Positions 42,071-54,878 of a stretch of DNA of 64,000 nucleotides are shown here, piece after piece. The notes under the pieces were generated by a model that was not told the DNA's origin, made no database searches, and saw nothing but the letters and a program-made list of their open reading frames with translations. The DNA comes from Phycisphaerales bacterium (GTDB lineage: Bacteria; Planctomycetota; Phycisphaerae; UBA1845; Fen-1342). Within the stretch, counting starts at the first letter, position 1, and every line of letters starts with the position of its first letter. Location of the stretch: assembly GCA_016716475.1 (NCBI GenBank), contig JADJWG010000001.1:1736001-1800000 (forward strand), in the 5' to 3' direction. The translations under genes were made by a program, and so were the position numbers.

Positions 42071-43682
42071 GAGGCACACTCCTCGGTCCTCGAACCAGGT
42101 GTCAATTCTTCAGTGGATTCAACCGTCGTTCGCGCCGTGTTGCGCAACACGTCCGCCGGTCGTCCCGTGACGCGTTCTAGTTCTATTTCGGCCAGGGCGG
42201 CGGCTTGTAACGCATCGAGCTCGCTCGCCCGCGTCGCCAGGTAGGCCCGCTGCGCCTCCAGCAACGACAGGAATGCCACGCGACCGATGCGGTAGCCCTC
42301 CTGAGCGAGTGCTACGTTGCGCTCGGCGGTCGGAACGAACTCCCGGCGATAGAACTCGGCATTCTCCGTCGCTGTCCGGACGCGCGCCAGAGACGCGTAA
42401 ATGTCCTGTGCCGCGGTCACCCGCAACGCATCACGACGCTGCCGGGCCTGCTCGAGCAGGTAATCCGCTTTGGCGATCTGTGCCTGGTTCTGGTCCCAGA
42501 GCGGCAACTCCACCGACAGCGTCGGCCCGGCCAACGTGTCGATGCCCTGCGGTTCACGCGGCAGGAAGTTGGGCGGCGTCGGAGCCCCTGATTGCAGCGA
42601 GTCGAAGAACGCTTCGGCCAGCCATTTCCGGTCGCCGCGGGAGCGTCGTTCCGCCAGTTCGAACGCGAAACCGACCTCTACGGATCGTAGGAAGCGAACG
42701 CGTTCGAGCTTGGCCAGCGCTTCGGCCATTGCGACGGAATCTTCCATCATGCGCAAGTCGAGCCGTGCCGAGTGCGCGATCGCTTGCAGCCGCTCCGCAG
42801 GTACATCCCACGCGGCGGGGACTTTCAGAACATCAGCGAGCACCAGTCCGGCGGGATCCCGGGTTAGGCCGAGCAGTTCACACAGCGCGCCGCGTTGGCT
42901 TCCACCGCAGCGAGCCGCGCGTTCCGCAGGTCCGCCACCGCCTGCAGCTTCGTGGCCCGTGCCAGGTTCAGGTCCACCTCCGACCCGGATCCGGCCTGCT
43001 GACGCAGCTCGGCGATTTCCACCAGTTGGGTCGCGCTTTCGACCCCGTCCGCTGCCAATTCGACCCGCAGTGGTGCCAGAGCAGCCCGCACGTAGGCCTG
43101 CCGCACGTCGAGGACGACTAACGCCGTCGAGCGTGCAGCTTCAAGCACCACCCGGTCGAGATCCCGCTGGGCGGCTTCCTGGCGTGCGGGTACCAACCAC
43201 AACTCGGCAATGTTCTGCGCCAGGTTCACTTCGAAATCAGGTAAGCCGCCACTGTCGGGGAACCGCAGCGACAGGAACAAAGTCGGATTGGAGTACAACG
43301 CTGACTGGACGAATTCCGCGCGGGAGACGCCGATCGACAGCATCGCCGCGCGCACGTTCGGGTTGTTGAGCAGGGCAACCTGGACGGCCTCGCCATCAGT
43401 CAAACCGTCGGCGAGCAGCTCCTCGGTAGTTTCAGCCGCAGTCGCCACGTCGTGCAGGAGGAATTCCGCCGGTATCCCAACCGCGCGCTCGACTTCTGCC
43501 GCTGAGCGTTGAATGTCAGGCCCGGTATCGAGCGAAACACAACCACCGGTCAGGCCGACAAGCACCAGAGTCGTCAGCACCCCAGTACCGGGCGCCAACC
43601 GCCGTCGGCTCGGGAATAAGGGGATAGATCTTGCCGCCCGGGGTCGCAGCGACCGCGCGGCGCGCGCAGCAGGCCAAGCCAT
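42067..43682 (-). CDS. TolC/CusC-type outer-membrane efflux protein, with one frameshift
   Basis: The outer channel of the tripartite metal efflux system. The first part (signal region TLVLVGLTGGC, then VQVALLNNPNVRAAMLSIGV, the first OEP repeat) reads to AAVEANAARC and hits a stop at about 42864. The second OEP repeat (ELLGLTRDPAGLVLADVLKV, then LSVELPLWDQNQAQIAKADY and GYRIGRVAFLSLLEAQRAYL) continues in another frame from about 42885. One missing base in the GCGCGCTGTGTG tract at about 42880-42890 would explain it. Without the indel the length is about 538 residues, normal for the family. Confidence 0.82.
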
Positions 43683-43768
43683 GATGTGCAAGTTGTGAAA
43701 CTCCGGAAACGTGTGCCAATAGATCTGTCACCGCGCAGCGACGACACAACGGGTTTGCTACCCGTCGA

Positions 43769-44200
43769 TTAGATCAACAGCACGATCGTCCGGAGGAGTG
43801 GGCAGGAGTCGTGGTGAGGCGCTACCCGAGGTGGTCGTTCAAGCGCGGTGCAGTGTCCATCCGTCGGACTCGCCGCCAAAGTCAACGCGAATCCGAATGC
43901 CGGTTGCGGGCCGACGGTGGACCGGCGCGATTCACGCGGCGGGGGAGCAAAGATCACATGGGTGTGGCCGCCATATGCCACGCAGCAGGCATGCTGATCG
44001 CAAGGCAACGGCTGCTCGCGCCAATCCGTGGAACTGCCGGGGCATGGCACGTGGGCGTGGGAGTGCCAGAAGCCGATATGCAGGTGCAGGTGGCCATGCC
44101 CATCGTCCGCATGACCGTGGGTGAAACACAACCAATGCGAGCAGACCGCGAGCACCAGCCCCACGACCAAGGTATGAATCACGCGCTCTGTGATCCGCAT
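43769..44200 (-). CDS. Histidine-rich exported protein, first gene of efflux operon
   Basis: 143 residues. An N-terminal hydrophobic segment (VIHTLVVGLVLAVCSHWLCF) is followed by a strongly His-rich run (THGHADDGHGHLHLHIGFWH, HSHAH) and several Cys. The remainder is poorly structured, ending in a hydrophobic RTIVLLI. Similar His-rich small proteins often open metal-efflux or uptake operons and may act as periplasmic metal buffer or sensor; that is inference. A GAGCGGA site precedes the ATG. The gap to the outer-membrane factor gene is 86 bases. Confidence 0.6.
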   Translation of the reverse strand: MRITERVIHTLVVGLVLAVCSHWLCFTHGHADDGHGHLHLHIGFWHSHAHVPCPGSSTDWREQPLPCDQHACCVAYGGHTHVIFAPPPRESRRSTVGPQPAFGFALTLAASPTDGHCTALERPPRVAPHHDSCPLLRTIVLLI

Positions 44201-44474
44201 ATCCGCTCACACCGCCAGGGCGGCCAGGACGAAGCGCGACCCGAAGTGTGGAGAGAATAGTCGCCCAACCTGTAGGTGTCGACGAAATTCTGCCGGATGT
44301 GTACGGAGCGTGCTCGGCGGGTCGTGAACAGGTGCCGCGCAACCGCTCTCGGGCCACCTTGACCAGTCGGCCCCTCGGGGGCGCAATCCACACTCTGGCA
44401 TGGGGGTGATTCATGGGGAGCATCGGTAACTCACCGATCTCGAGTTTCAATGATGTTAACGCAGCATTTCACAA
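44201..44474. other. Intergenic region between efflux operon and complex III operon
   Basis: It should hold the promoter of the efflux operon, which reads leftward, and the end of the actF transcript. A CTCGAG palindrome at about 44440 and a low-GC patch at 44445-44475 are visible. I see no certain promoter, operator or terminator. Confidence 0.35.
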
Positions 44475-45842
44475 TCAGTATGCGGGTTCGTGCTGGATGG
44501 ATTGTGGCAGCCGCGGATCACCAATCGGTACGAGCCGGTGCCCGGCAGTCAGCAAAAGGGCGCCGAGGAAATAGATGCTGCCGACGGTGAGTAGCAGGCC
44601 GAGCTCGATCACGCCGAGCTTGAGTGTCGGACCGAGTTCGGGCATCACCAGCCAGACGATGTCGAGGTAGTGCATCGCCAGCAGCCACAGTGCCCAGCAG
44701 GCAAGCACTGCCGGCCGGCGCTTGGTATGCCGTGTCATGAGGCCGAGGAAGGGGATCAGGAAGTGGCCCAGCAGCAGGACCAGGAGGACGACGGTCCAGG
44801 GGCCGAAGTCTGCGGGAACGGTGCTCGCGCCGCGGATGCGGAGCCAGCCGACCATCTCGGGGATATGGGCGTACCACAGCAGCAGGTATTGGCTGAAGGC
44901 GATGTAGCCCCAGAAGAACAGGAAGGCGAACAGCAGCCGGCCGAGGTCGAGGTAGTGCTCGGTACCGATGGCGGGCGGGAGCAGGCCGCGGCGCTGGAGC
45001 AGGAAGACGGCCAGTACGAGAGTGGCGAGGGTGCCGACGGCGGCGCCAGCGAAGTAGTAGACGCCATAAATGGTGCTGTACCAGTGGGGGTTGAGGGACA
45101 TCAGCAAGTCGAAGGCGCCGACCATGAGCGTGAGACCGAGGAGCAGAGCGCCGCCACCGGCGGACCGCTCCATGCGCTGGGTGATCGCGATGTCGCCGGT
45201 TGCGTCCTGCCGCAGCGAGTCGCGGTAGTAGCGCAGTCCCAGCCAGCTCCACACCGCCAGCAGCAGCGCCCAGCGCAACAGGAAGAACGGCGTGTTCAGC
45301 CACGGGCGCTTCTTGAGCGTGAAGGCGTCGAGCTGGCGATGTTCGTATCCCGGTGCGGCAGCCGTGTTGGCCGTCTGGGCCGGATCAATCTCCGCGTGGC
45401 CTCCGCTGTCGTCAGCAAGAAGTGGTATGGGTGTGTGGTCGTGGACGATGGCGGTGGAGTCGGGTTGTGCCCAGGGGTAAATTTCGCCTCCACCACGCAG
45501 CACGGAGACCGCGATCGGGATAAACAGAATACCGACGGTTACGACATTCGCCGCCAGGATCTCGGCGGGGCGGCGGATCAACACAGACCATCCGGCGCGC
45601 GTCAGGTGCTGCATGATGACGAAGAAGAGCCCGCCCAATGACAGACTGAGGACGAACGCGAAGGCGACGAGGTAGGCCATCATGACGCGCGGCCAGGGGT
45701 CGGAGACAAACGCGGCGTGCAGGCCGGCGGCCGTGAACCCCGCGGCACCAAGCAGCATGAGCGCGAACACAGTGCGGCGGCCAGGCGGTGCGGCGGGCGG
45801 CAGCGAAGCGAGAGACCGGTCACCCTGCGTGGTGTGATCCAT
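44475..45842 (-). CDS. actF: Alternative complex III subunit ActF (quinol:cytochrome c oxidoreductase membrane subunit)
   Basis: 455 residues with about ten membrane segments. Alternative complex III oxidises quinol and reduces cytochrome c or a terminal oxidase directly; ActF is one of its two polytopic membrane subunits, related to ActC. Visible marks are LKKRPWLNTPFFLLRWALLL, then LMSLNPHWYSTIYGVYYFAG and FFWGYIAFSQYLLLWYAHIP. It is the last gene of the act operon, four bases after actE. Confidence 0.9.
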   Translation of the reverse strand: MDHTTQGDRSLASLPPAAPPGRRTVFALMLLGAAGFTAAGLHAAFVSDPWPRVMMAYLVAFAFVLSLSLGGLFFVIMQHLTRAGWSVLIRRPAEILAANVVTVGILFIPIAVSVLRGGGEIYPWAQPDSTAIVHDHTPIPLLADDSGGHAEIDPAQTANTAAAPGYEHRQLDAFTLKKRPWLNTPFFLLRWALLLAVWSWLGLRYYRDSLRQDATGDIAITQRMERSAGGGALLLGLTLMVGAFDLLMSLNPHWYSTIYGVYYFAGAAVGTLATLVLAVFLLQRRGLLPPAIGTEHYLDLGRLLFAFLFFWGYIAFSQYLLLWYAHIPEMVGWLRIRGASTVPADFGPWTVVLLVLLLGHFLIPFLGLMTRHTKRRPAVLACWALWLLAMHYLDIVWLVMPELGPTLKLGVIELGLLLTVGSIYFLGALLLTAGHRLVPIGDPRLPQSIQHEPAY

Positions 45843-45846
45843 CGGG

Positions 45847-46587
45847 TTACTCCCCGGAAGCGGGTGAGGTTGGCGGCCCGGGGGCGACGGTTGCCTGCAA
45901 ATGGCGGATATAGGCGACCGTGGCCCAGCGGTCGTGGACGTCGAGTTGGTCTGCGTGTGGCGGCATGTTGCGGATGCCTTGCCGGATCGTGTTGTACAGG
46001 TGACCGTCGGGTCGCTCGCGCACCTCGTTACTCAGCAGTGAGGTGGGCGGTACCCAACGGGCCTGGTTGTTCTGCACTGCCCACACATGGAGCGGGCCGC
46101 GGCCGGTCCCGTCTTCGCCGTGGCAGACGACACAGGCGATGTTGAAAGCGATACGGCCGCGCTCGAGTAGTTCGAGGTCGGGCTTGATCTGGGCGGGGAG
46201 GCCGTCGAAAAAGTGGAGTTCCTGCGTCCCGGACTGCGGCTGGGCCCGGATTGCGAAACCACGGAAGTAATGGTCGTCGATGGCGAGCCGGCCACGCGCG
46301 ACGGTACCGGGTGGCGGCAGGCGCATGGCGCGGCCGTCAGCGAATGCGGTACTGGCGGCCTGCGGGCCATAGCGCGGCTGGTTAGCCATATCCTGGAGGG
46401 GCTGGATGCGCGGAAAAGGCGAAATGCGCCCGCGCTGGACAAGGAGGATGACAGGCGGAATTGCGGCGACGATGAGGAGGACGAGCAGCGCGGCGATCAT
46501 CCAAGCCGGGGGGCGCGGGAGACGCAACTCGCGCTGCAACCGCAAAGGTGAGGGAAAAGGGAAGCGTTCTTCGTGATAACGTCGCAC
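45847..46587 (-). CDS. actE: Alternative complex III subunit ActE (monoheme cytochrome c)
   Basis: 246 residues. One N-terminal membrane anchor (WMIAALLVLLIVAAIPPVIL) is followed by a periplasmic cytochrome c domain with heme motif CVVCH in FNIACVVCHGEDGTG and a likely axial Met in GIRNMPPH. The segment FFDGLPAQIKPDLELLERGR is typical of ActE. It lies between actD and actF. Confidence 0.92.
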   Translation of the reverse strand: MRRYHEERFPFPSPLRLQRELRLPRPPAWMIAALLVLLIVAAIPPVILLVQRGRISPFPRIQPLQDMANQPRYGPQAASTAFADGRAMRLPPPGTVARGRLAIDDHYFRGFAIRAQPQSGTQELHFFDGLPAQIKPDLELLERGRIAFNIACVVCHGEDGTGRGPLHVWAVQNNQARWVPPTSLLSNEVRERPDGHLYNTIRQGIRNMPPHADQLDVHDRWATVAYIRHLQATVAPGPPTSPASGE

Positions 46588-46620
46588 GATGGATTCCTCA
46601 GCGTTTCGGTAGCGTCACCC

Positions 46621-47229
46621 TCAGTCCGTCACCACCTCGATGTGGATTGCGCCCAGGGATTCGAGCAGAGCACGGTTCTCGACCGGATCGAACCTAGGAT
46701 CCTCCGCCTCAATGACCACGAAGAAGCCGTCCGCGGTGGCCCGCAGGAAACGCGTACTTTTCAGCAGCGGATTGCTGAGCATGGGCTGTTTGTTCAGGCC
46801 GAAAAGCCCCAGTACGGTACCGAATGCGGCGAGCAGGACGGCGGTTTCAAAGATGATGGGGATGTTCGCCGCGAGACTGAAGCGTGGCTTGCCACTGACC
46901 AGGTACTCATAACCCTGGAAAGGGGTCGGTACGCCGGGGAAGGTTGTGGCGTTCGTCCACCCGACCAGCAGCAATCCGAGCAAGGCACCGATCCCCCCGT
47001 GGACGAGGGCGATCCAGGGCAGGATGGTTGGGCGCAGCCCCATCGACTTATTGATGCCGTGGATCGGGAAGGGGCTGTGAACGTCCCACACCTCGAACCC
47101 CAGATCACGAATCTGTTCGGCGGCGGTCATCACACCGTCAACGTTGGAGAACTCTGCGACGATGGCGAAGGGGCGCGGTAGTGAGGTTGCGGGGGCGGCA
47201 GATGTCGGGGGGCTCGGACCGGCGGTCAT
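46621..47229 (-). CDS. actD: Alternative complex III subunit ActD (DUF3341)
   Basis: 202 residues. An N-terminal cytoplasmic DUF3341 domain (FAIVAEFSNVDGVMTAAEQI then RDLGFEVWDVHSPFPIHGIN) is followed by two membrane helices (about 75-95 and 125-145) and a C-terminal tail with the family pattern FVVIEAEDPRFDP. The ATG at 47229 is preceded by GAGGTG; a GTG at 47238 is an alternative. Confidence 0.92.
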   Translation of the reverse strand: MTAGPSPPTSAAPATSLPRPFAIVAEFSNVDGVMTAAEQIRDLGFEVWDVHSPFPIHGINKSMGLRPTILPWIALVHGGIGALLGLLLVGWTNATTFPGVPTPFQGYEYLVSGKPRFSLAANIPIIFETAVLLAAFGTVLGLFGLNKQPMLSNPLLKSTRFLRATADGFFVVIEAEDPRFDPVENRALLESLGAIHIEVVTD

Positions 47230-47253
47230 CGCTGGCACCTCATGGTGGTGGTG

Positions 47254-48734
47254 TTACGTCCACGGGCTACCGCGGCGCAATTCGGGTGGTGTATCGGGGT
47301 CGGGCTGATAGTCGAAACGCTGCGGCCCGTGCGTGGGGCGGGCCTGTGGCATAACAGTCTTGACTTCTGCCATGGCCACCACCGGGAGGAAGCGGCAGAA
47401 CAGCAGGAAAAGGGTGAAAAACAGGCCGAAACTGCCGGCAAACATGCCGATGTCGACCCAGGTGGGGCTGAACAGCGCCCAGCTGGACGGCACGAAATCG
47501 CGGTGCAGCGAGGTGACCACGATCACGAAGCGCTCGAACCACATGCCGATGTTCACGGCCATTGCGACGCACAGGATGGTCCAGACGTTGGTACGGATGC
47601 GACGGAACCAGAGCAACTGCGGGATGCAGACGTTGCAGGCAATCATGGTCCAGAATGCCCAGGCATAGGGTCCGAGCGCGCGGTTGAGGAACGCGAACTG
47701 CTCGAAGTGGTGCTGGCTATACCAGGCGGTGAAGAACTCGACTGCGTAGGCCGAGGCGACGATCAGCCCTGTGCCGAGCATGATCTTGCACATGTTCTCC
47801 AGGTGCCGCATGGTGATCAGATCCTGGAGGCCGAACCACAACCGGGCGGGGATCGCCAGCGTGAGCACCATCGCGAAGCCGCCGAAGACGGCACCGGCAA
47901 CGAAGTAGGGCGGGAAGATCGTCGTGTGCCATCCGGGGAGCAGGGACACGGCGAAGTCGAACGACACCACGCTATGCACCGAAAGAACCAGTGGCGTGGC
48001 GAGTGCGGCGAGGATCAGGTAGGCGCGCTCGAAGCGCAGCCAGTGGCGGTTTGAGCCGGTCCAGCCGACCGCGAGCAGGCCGTAGATGATTTGCGGGAGG
48101 CGCCGCCGGGCGCGGTCGCGCAGTGTCGCAAGATCCGGGATCATGCCGACGTACCAGAACATCGCCGACACAAGTGCGTAGGTTGTTACCGCGAACACGT
48201 CCCACCACAGCGGGCTGCGGGCCTGGGGCCAGACCGCCATCTGGTTCGGATACGGCGCCAGCCAGTACACCAGCCAGACGCGTCCGACGTGCAGCGCGGG
48301 AAACAGGCCGGCGCACATCACAGCGAAGATCGTCATCGCCTCTGCCAGCCGATTGACGCCGGTGCGCCAGTTTTGCCGCAGCAGAAACAGGATCGCCGAG
48401 ATCAGCGTGCCGGCGTGGCCAATGCCGACCCAGAAGACGAAGTTCACGATGTCGAAGCCCCAGCCGACGGTGTTGTTGTTGCCCCACACACCGACGCCGG
48501 TAGTAAGCAGGTAGCCCACGGTGACGAACAGCAGCGACAGCAGGGCGAGGGCTACGGCGAAGGCGAGATACCACGCCGGGGGAGTCGGTCGGAACGTGAG
48601 TCCGACCACCTTGTCCGTCAGCGTCGTGAAGTCGTGCCCGCCCAGCACGAGTGGTGCACGGCTGCGCGGATCCTCGGAGAGGTTCGCGGCGGCATCCGCG
48701 GGGGGGACGTTTCCCGACGTCGGGATCGTGGCCA

Positions 48735-48738
<4 letters not shown>
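47254..48738 (-). CDS. actC: Alternative complex III subunit ActC (NrfD-like quinol-binding membrane subunit)
   Basis: 494 residues with about ten membrane segments, of the NrfD/PsrC family. It carries the quinol-binding site and likely proton path. Marks are FVFWVGIGHAGTLISAILFL, then NRLAEAMTIFAVMCAGLFPA and SVVSFDFAVSLLPGWHTTIF. The ATG overlaps the actB stop (ATGA); the open frame to 49206 belongs to the overlap with actB and is not used. A second ATG at 48735 directly follows. Confidence 0.93.
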
Positions 48739-51868
<3,130 letters not shown>

Positions 51869-51881
<13 letters not shown>

Positions 51882-52552
51882 GTCGAGCAGTTCTCCAGCA
51901 CGAGGCGGGGGGGAATGCGGAGCAGCTCGGCGAGCTCGCGGCCAAGCTCGCGCTGCGTACGGCCGCTGTTGGCGGGATCCCAGTCCGTGCGCGTCACGGC
52001 ATCACGCGGCCGCAGGTGTGGGGTCGGGTCGCGGTGGCAGTCGAGGCACCAGGCCATCGAAAGCGGGTGGACTTGGCGCACAACATCCATCGTCTGCACC
52101 GGCCCATGGCAGGTCGTACAGCCGATGCCCTTGTTCACGTGGGCGGAATGATCGAAGTGCACGTAATCGGGCAGATCGTGGACCTTCCTCCAGGGGATCG
52201 GCAGGCCGGTCTCGTAGCACTCACGCAGGAGAGCGAGCTTGGGACTGTCCGGTAGTACTGTCGCGTGGCAATTCATACACGTCTGCGTCGCCGGAAGTGC
52301 GGCGAATGCGCTGTTGATCACGGTTGTGTGGCAATAGCGACAGTCGAGCCCGAGCGATCCGGCGTGCACGGCATGTGAGAATGGAATCGGTTGGACCGGC
52401 GCATAGCCGACGGCGGTCGAGCTCGGCGCGCCGGCGAACGTCAACAGTGCGGTTGTGTAGATGCCACCGCCGACGATCAGCAGCAGCGCAGCCGGCATCA
52501 GGTAATTGGCCCAGGGTGGAAAGACGAATCGTTGAGAACGTGATTCCGACAT
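51869..52552 (-). CDS. actA: Alternative complex III subunit ActA (pentaheme cytochrome c)
   Basis: 227 residues. One N-terminal membrane helix (NYLMPAALLLIVGGGIYTTA) is followed by five heme c sites: CRYCH, CMNCH, CTTCH, CLDCH and, at the very C-terminus, CSTCH. Five hemes is the ActA pattern. The opening IPFSHAVHAGSLGLDCRYCH is typical. It starts the act operon proper, 24 bases after the oxidase-like fusion gene. Confidence 0.94.
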
Positions 52553-52576
52553 CAGATCTCGCGCCGCAGCGCGCCC

Positions 52577-53731
52577 TCAACGCCAGAAGTGGAAAAGCGG
52601 CAGTATGACAATCCAAGCGACGGCCGCAGCAACCCATTGCACACCGGCAGTGTGGCTAACTGCCAGAATTTTCGAGTCCACCGGTCCCATCCCCACGCGG
52701 AGCAGCAGCCAGGCGCATGACGCGATGCCGAACAACACGTGCAATGCGAACAAACCAGTGAAGATGAGGTAGAGCGTATCGAGGGGTCTCCACCAGGGTG
52801 CCGAAAGCGAAAATAGGGGCAGATGCGCCGCTGCGGTGACAGGCCCCGTGCGCACTTCCGGGGCAAGACCGATTGGGCCGTCGGCGGGCCACGGCACAAC
52901 CCATTGAGGAATCCGTGTTGCCGAGTCGACCGCCGCGGCAACCGCATCCGTAGTGCCGCCGCCGGTCAATTCATGCAGAAATGCGATGATGTTTCGCACA
53001 TCGGTGTCGGATAGAAAGGGGTTCCCGCCGCGGGGCGGCATCACCCGGCCGCTCACGCTGTCCGGTGCAGCGGCGGCGCGACCATCCACGATCACGGCAT
53101 AGAGTTGTGCATCCGTGGCGGTGCGTACGAAGGGTGCCTCGCGCAGGCCCGGTGCCAGCGCCGGGAGACCCTGTCCCTGCGGTCCGTGGCAAGCCGCGCA
53201 CGAGTTGTTGTATGCCTGCCGCCCAAGCGCGGCGTCACCGGTCACGGGGGTGGTTGCGACGGGCTCAGCGGCAGGGAGGGCGGGGGCGTGCGCCCCAGCC
53301 GAGCGCAGCTCCGCGAGCAGCAAGCCCAGGTCCACGACTCTTCCGTGTTGTGCCCGGGCATTGCGCGCGGCGTGCTCGGACGCCAAGGCGCCGAGCAAAA
53401 CCACGCCGTATAACAGTGTTGCAGTCAACAGCAGCACGGCGGGCAGGCGCGCGCCCTGGCGTGTGCAATGGCCGGCGATGAGCGCACTGAGCGCCGCCAA
53501 GGCGCTGACGGCCAACAACAGAACCCCCCAATGTGGCCGGCCCGGGGTGGGGAGTCGGAGTGCATCCGGATAGGAGTGGACTGCGACTGCGTAGGTCGCA
53601 AGCAGTCCCGTGAACACCGCGAGTTCCAGTGCGAGCAGCATGAGGAGGCCGGCCGGCAGTCCTGATGCGCGCGCCGCGTCCCTCCAGGCCAGTAGGGGCG
53701 GGGTCACAACCGGGGGTGCAAGCGGCTGCAT
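52577..53731 (-). CDS. Cytochrome oxidase subunit III-like protein with inserted cytochrome c domain
   Basis: 384 residues from the chosen start. Three N-terminal membrane segments (GLLMLLALELAVFTGLLATY, then GVLLLAVSALAALSALIAGH and VLLLTATLLYGVVLLGALAS) are followed by a cytochrome c domain of about 100 residues with heme motif CAACH at 178-182 and a Met ligand in RVMPPRGG. Two further segments end the protein (LIFTGLFALHVLFGIASCAW and VQWVAAAVAWIVILPLFHFW), like the C-terminal helices of oxidase subunit III. GGAAGAAG precedes the ATG at 53731; an ATG at 53836 would add 35 unrelated residues. It is the first gene of the act operon. Oxidase subunits I and II are not in the window. Confidence 0.72.
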   Translation of the reverse strand: MQPLAPPVVTPPLLAWRDAARASGLPAGLLMLLALELAVFTGLLATYAVAVHSYPDALRLPTPGRPHWGVLLLAVSALAALSALIAGHCTRQGARLPAVLLLTATLLYGVVLLGALASEHAARNARAQHGRVVDLGLLLAELRSAGAHAPALPAAEPVATTPVTGDAALGRQAYNNSCAACHGPQGQGLPALAPGLREAPFVRTATDAQLYAVIVDGRAAAAPDSVSGRVMPPRGGNPFLSDTDVRNIIAFLHELTGGGTTDAVAAAVDSATRIPQWVVPWPADGPIGLAPEVRTGPVTAAAHLPLFSLSAPWWRPLDTLYLIFTGLFALHVLFGIASCAWLLLRVGMGPVDSKILAVSHTAGVQWVAAAVAWIVILPLFHFWR

Positions 53732-53837
53732 CGGTTCTTCTTCCGGGGCGACACCGGCCGCGGCGGCAGATGTTCGGGCTGCCGCCCGGCCGAAAAACCT
53801 GCGGGCAGCCACGGGCCCCATTGGCGCGCCACCCATA

Positions 53838-53851
53838 TAACGATATCATTA
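53838..53851. promoter_or_regulatory. AT-rich dyad upstream of the oxidase/complex III operon
   Basis: TAACGATATCATTA is a near-palindrome (six of seven pairs) centred on GATATC, in an AT-rich patch within a very GC-rich region. It is about 107 bases before the ATG at 53731 and about 350 bases from the Rrf2-type regulator gene. It is a candidate operator or part of the promoter; no known consensus is matched. Confidence 0.3.
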
Positions 53852-53926
53852 CCATTGTTTCGTGAATTGTAAAGTCACCGCGGCAGCGATTCTGGTGCCG
53901 GCACTTCGGCGAGCGGAGGCCAACTC

Positions 53927-54271
53927 GTGGCTCGCAGCGAAACAAGCATGCTCGCGATCGCCCTGCTTCTTCTCATCGTCGCGTCGCTCGCCGCCGCGAC
54001 CGCGTTGGGGCTGGCGGCATACGAGAGTCGCAGCGCCAGCTCACACGCAGAAGTGCGCCCCCAGCGAGAAAGTCGCGCCACGGGCCTAACCCAGCGCGGC
54101 GCGCGTACGGGCTACCGCACCCTTGCGGGCCGCCAGGCGGGTGCCTGTCAGGGCGTGGTGCCCCAGAGTGGGCTGCCCATCTCACGGCGAGCCCGTACTC
54201 ACGATCGGCCGCGAGAACGGCGGTTCGACTTTGCCCGGACGGATCGAACCGAGGATTCGATCTTGCTCTGA
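53927..54271 (+). CDS. Possible small membrane protein, unknown function
   Basis: 114 residues. MARSETSMLAIALLLLIVAS opens with one membrane helix (about residues 8-30), followed by a polar, Arg/Ser-rich tail without recognisable domain. GGAGG lies 8 bases before the GTG, which supports translation. The last 73 bases overlap the 3' end of the Rrf2 gene in antisense. The low-complexity tail and the antisense overlap reduce confidence. Confidence 0.35.
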   Translation: MARSETSMLAIALLLLIVASLAAATALGLAAYESRSASSHAEVRPQRESRATGLTQRGARTGYRTLAGRQAGACQGVVPQSGLPISRRARTHDRPRERRFDFARTDRTEDSILL

Positions 54272-54684
54272 AAGATATCGAAATGCGTTTTCTTCAGGTA
54301 GTTGTCGACGAGTTCGCGCAGCGCGATCAACCGATCGTGCAGTGGGCAGGGTTCACGGTTGCCACACCAACCGGGGCCAAAAGGGCAATTGGATTCATCC
54401 TCGCGTTCGAAGAGTTCGACCACATCCTGAAGCGAGATCTCGCCGGGTGGCTTCGCCAGGCGGTAACCCCCGCCCGGACCCGGCGATCCGGCGACGAGGC
54501 CGGCCTGTGCCAAGATGGTCAGGATCTTCGCGACGACGGGCTTCGGCAAATTGCGGGTGGCAGCGATCTCGATCGAAGAAACGCGTCGACCGGGATCGCC
54601 GTACAACTCAGCCAGCCGACTGAGTGCGGCAATCGCGTGCTGCGTACTGCGGTTCTGGCGAAACACTCGCGCGCCCTCTCGCAT
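54199..54684 (-). CDS. Rrf2-family Fe-S transcriptional regulator
   Basis: 161 residues. An N-terminal winged helix (STQHAIAALSRLAELYGDPG, then NLPKPVVAKILTILAQAGLV and GPGGGYRLAKPP) is followed by three cysteines spaced C-x6-C-x5-C in CPFGPGWCGNREPCPLHD, as in IscR/NsrR-type proteins that hold a [2Fe-2S] or [4Fe-4S] cluster. It could sense iron-sulfur status, nitric oxide or redox state. It is divergent from the molybdoenzyme operon and near the oxidase/complex III promoter, so it may regulate either. The ATG at 54684 fits the family start; a TTG at 54726 is possible. Confidence 0.85.
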   Translation of the reverse strand: MREGARVFRQNRSTQHAIAALSRLAELYGDPGRRVSSIEIAATRNLPKPVVAKILTILAQAGLVAGSPGPGGGYRLAKPPGEISLQDVVELFEREDESNCPFGPGWCGNREPCPLHDRLIALRELVDNYLKKTHFDIFQSKIESSVRSVRAKSNRRSRGRS

Positions 54685-54878
54685 GCCGGCTTCCAGGGCG
54701 CGGTACGGTCGGTGCCGACCCTGCAAACAGCGTCAGCGCCGAGGATACTGCCCGAATCGCGAAAGAACAATCTCGATTTCAGCGTTGGGGTCTCCGGGCA
54801 GCGGGCCAGCCACGCCGCTGCTCTGTTACCGCGCGGGTTCCGTGTCCCCGCAAGCATGCGGAAAGAAGGAAGGATGTC

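Noticed and set aside
53838..53851. FNR or NsrR consensus site
   Set aside because: The dyad does not match TTGAT-N4-ATCAA or the known NsrR motif, so only a generic candidate operator is reported.
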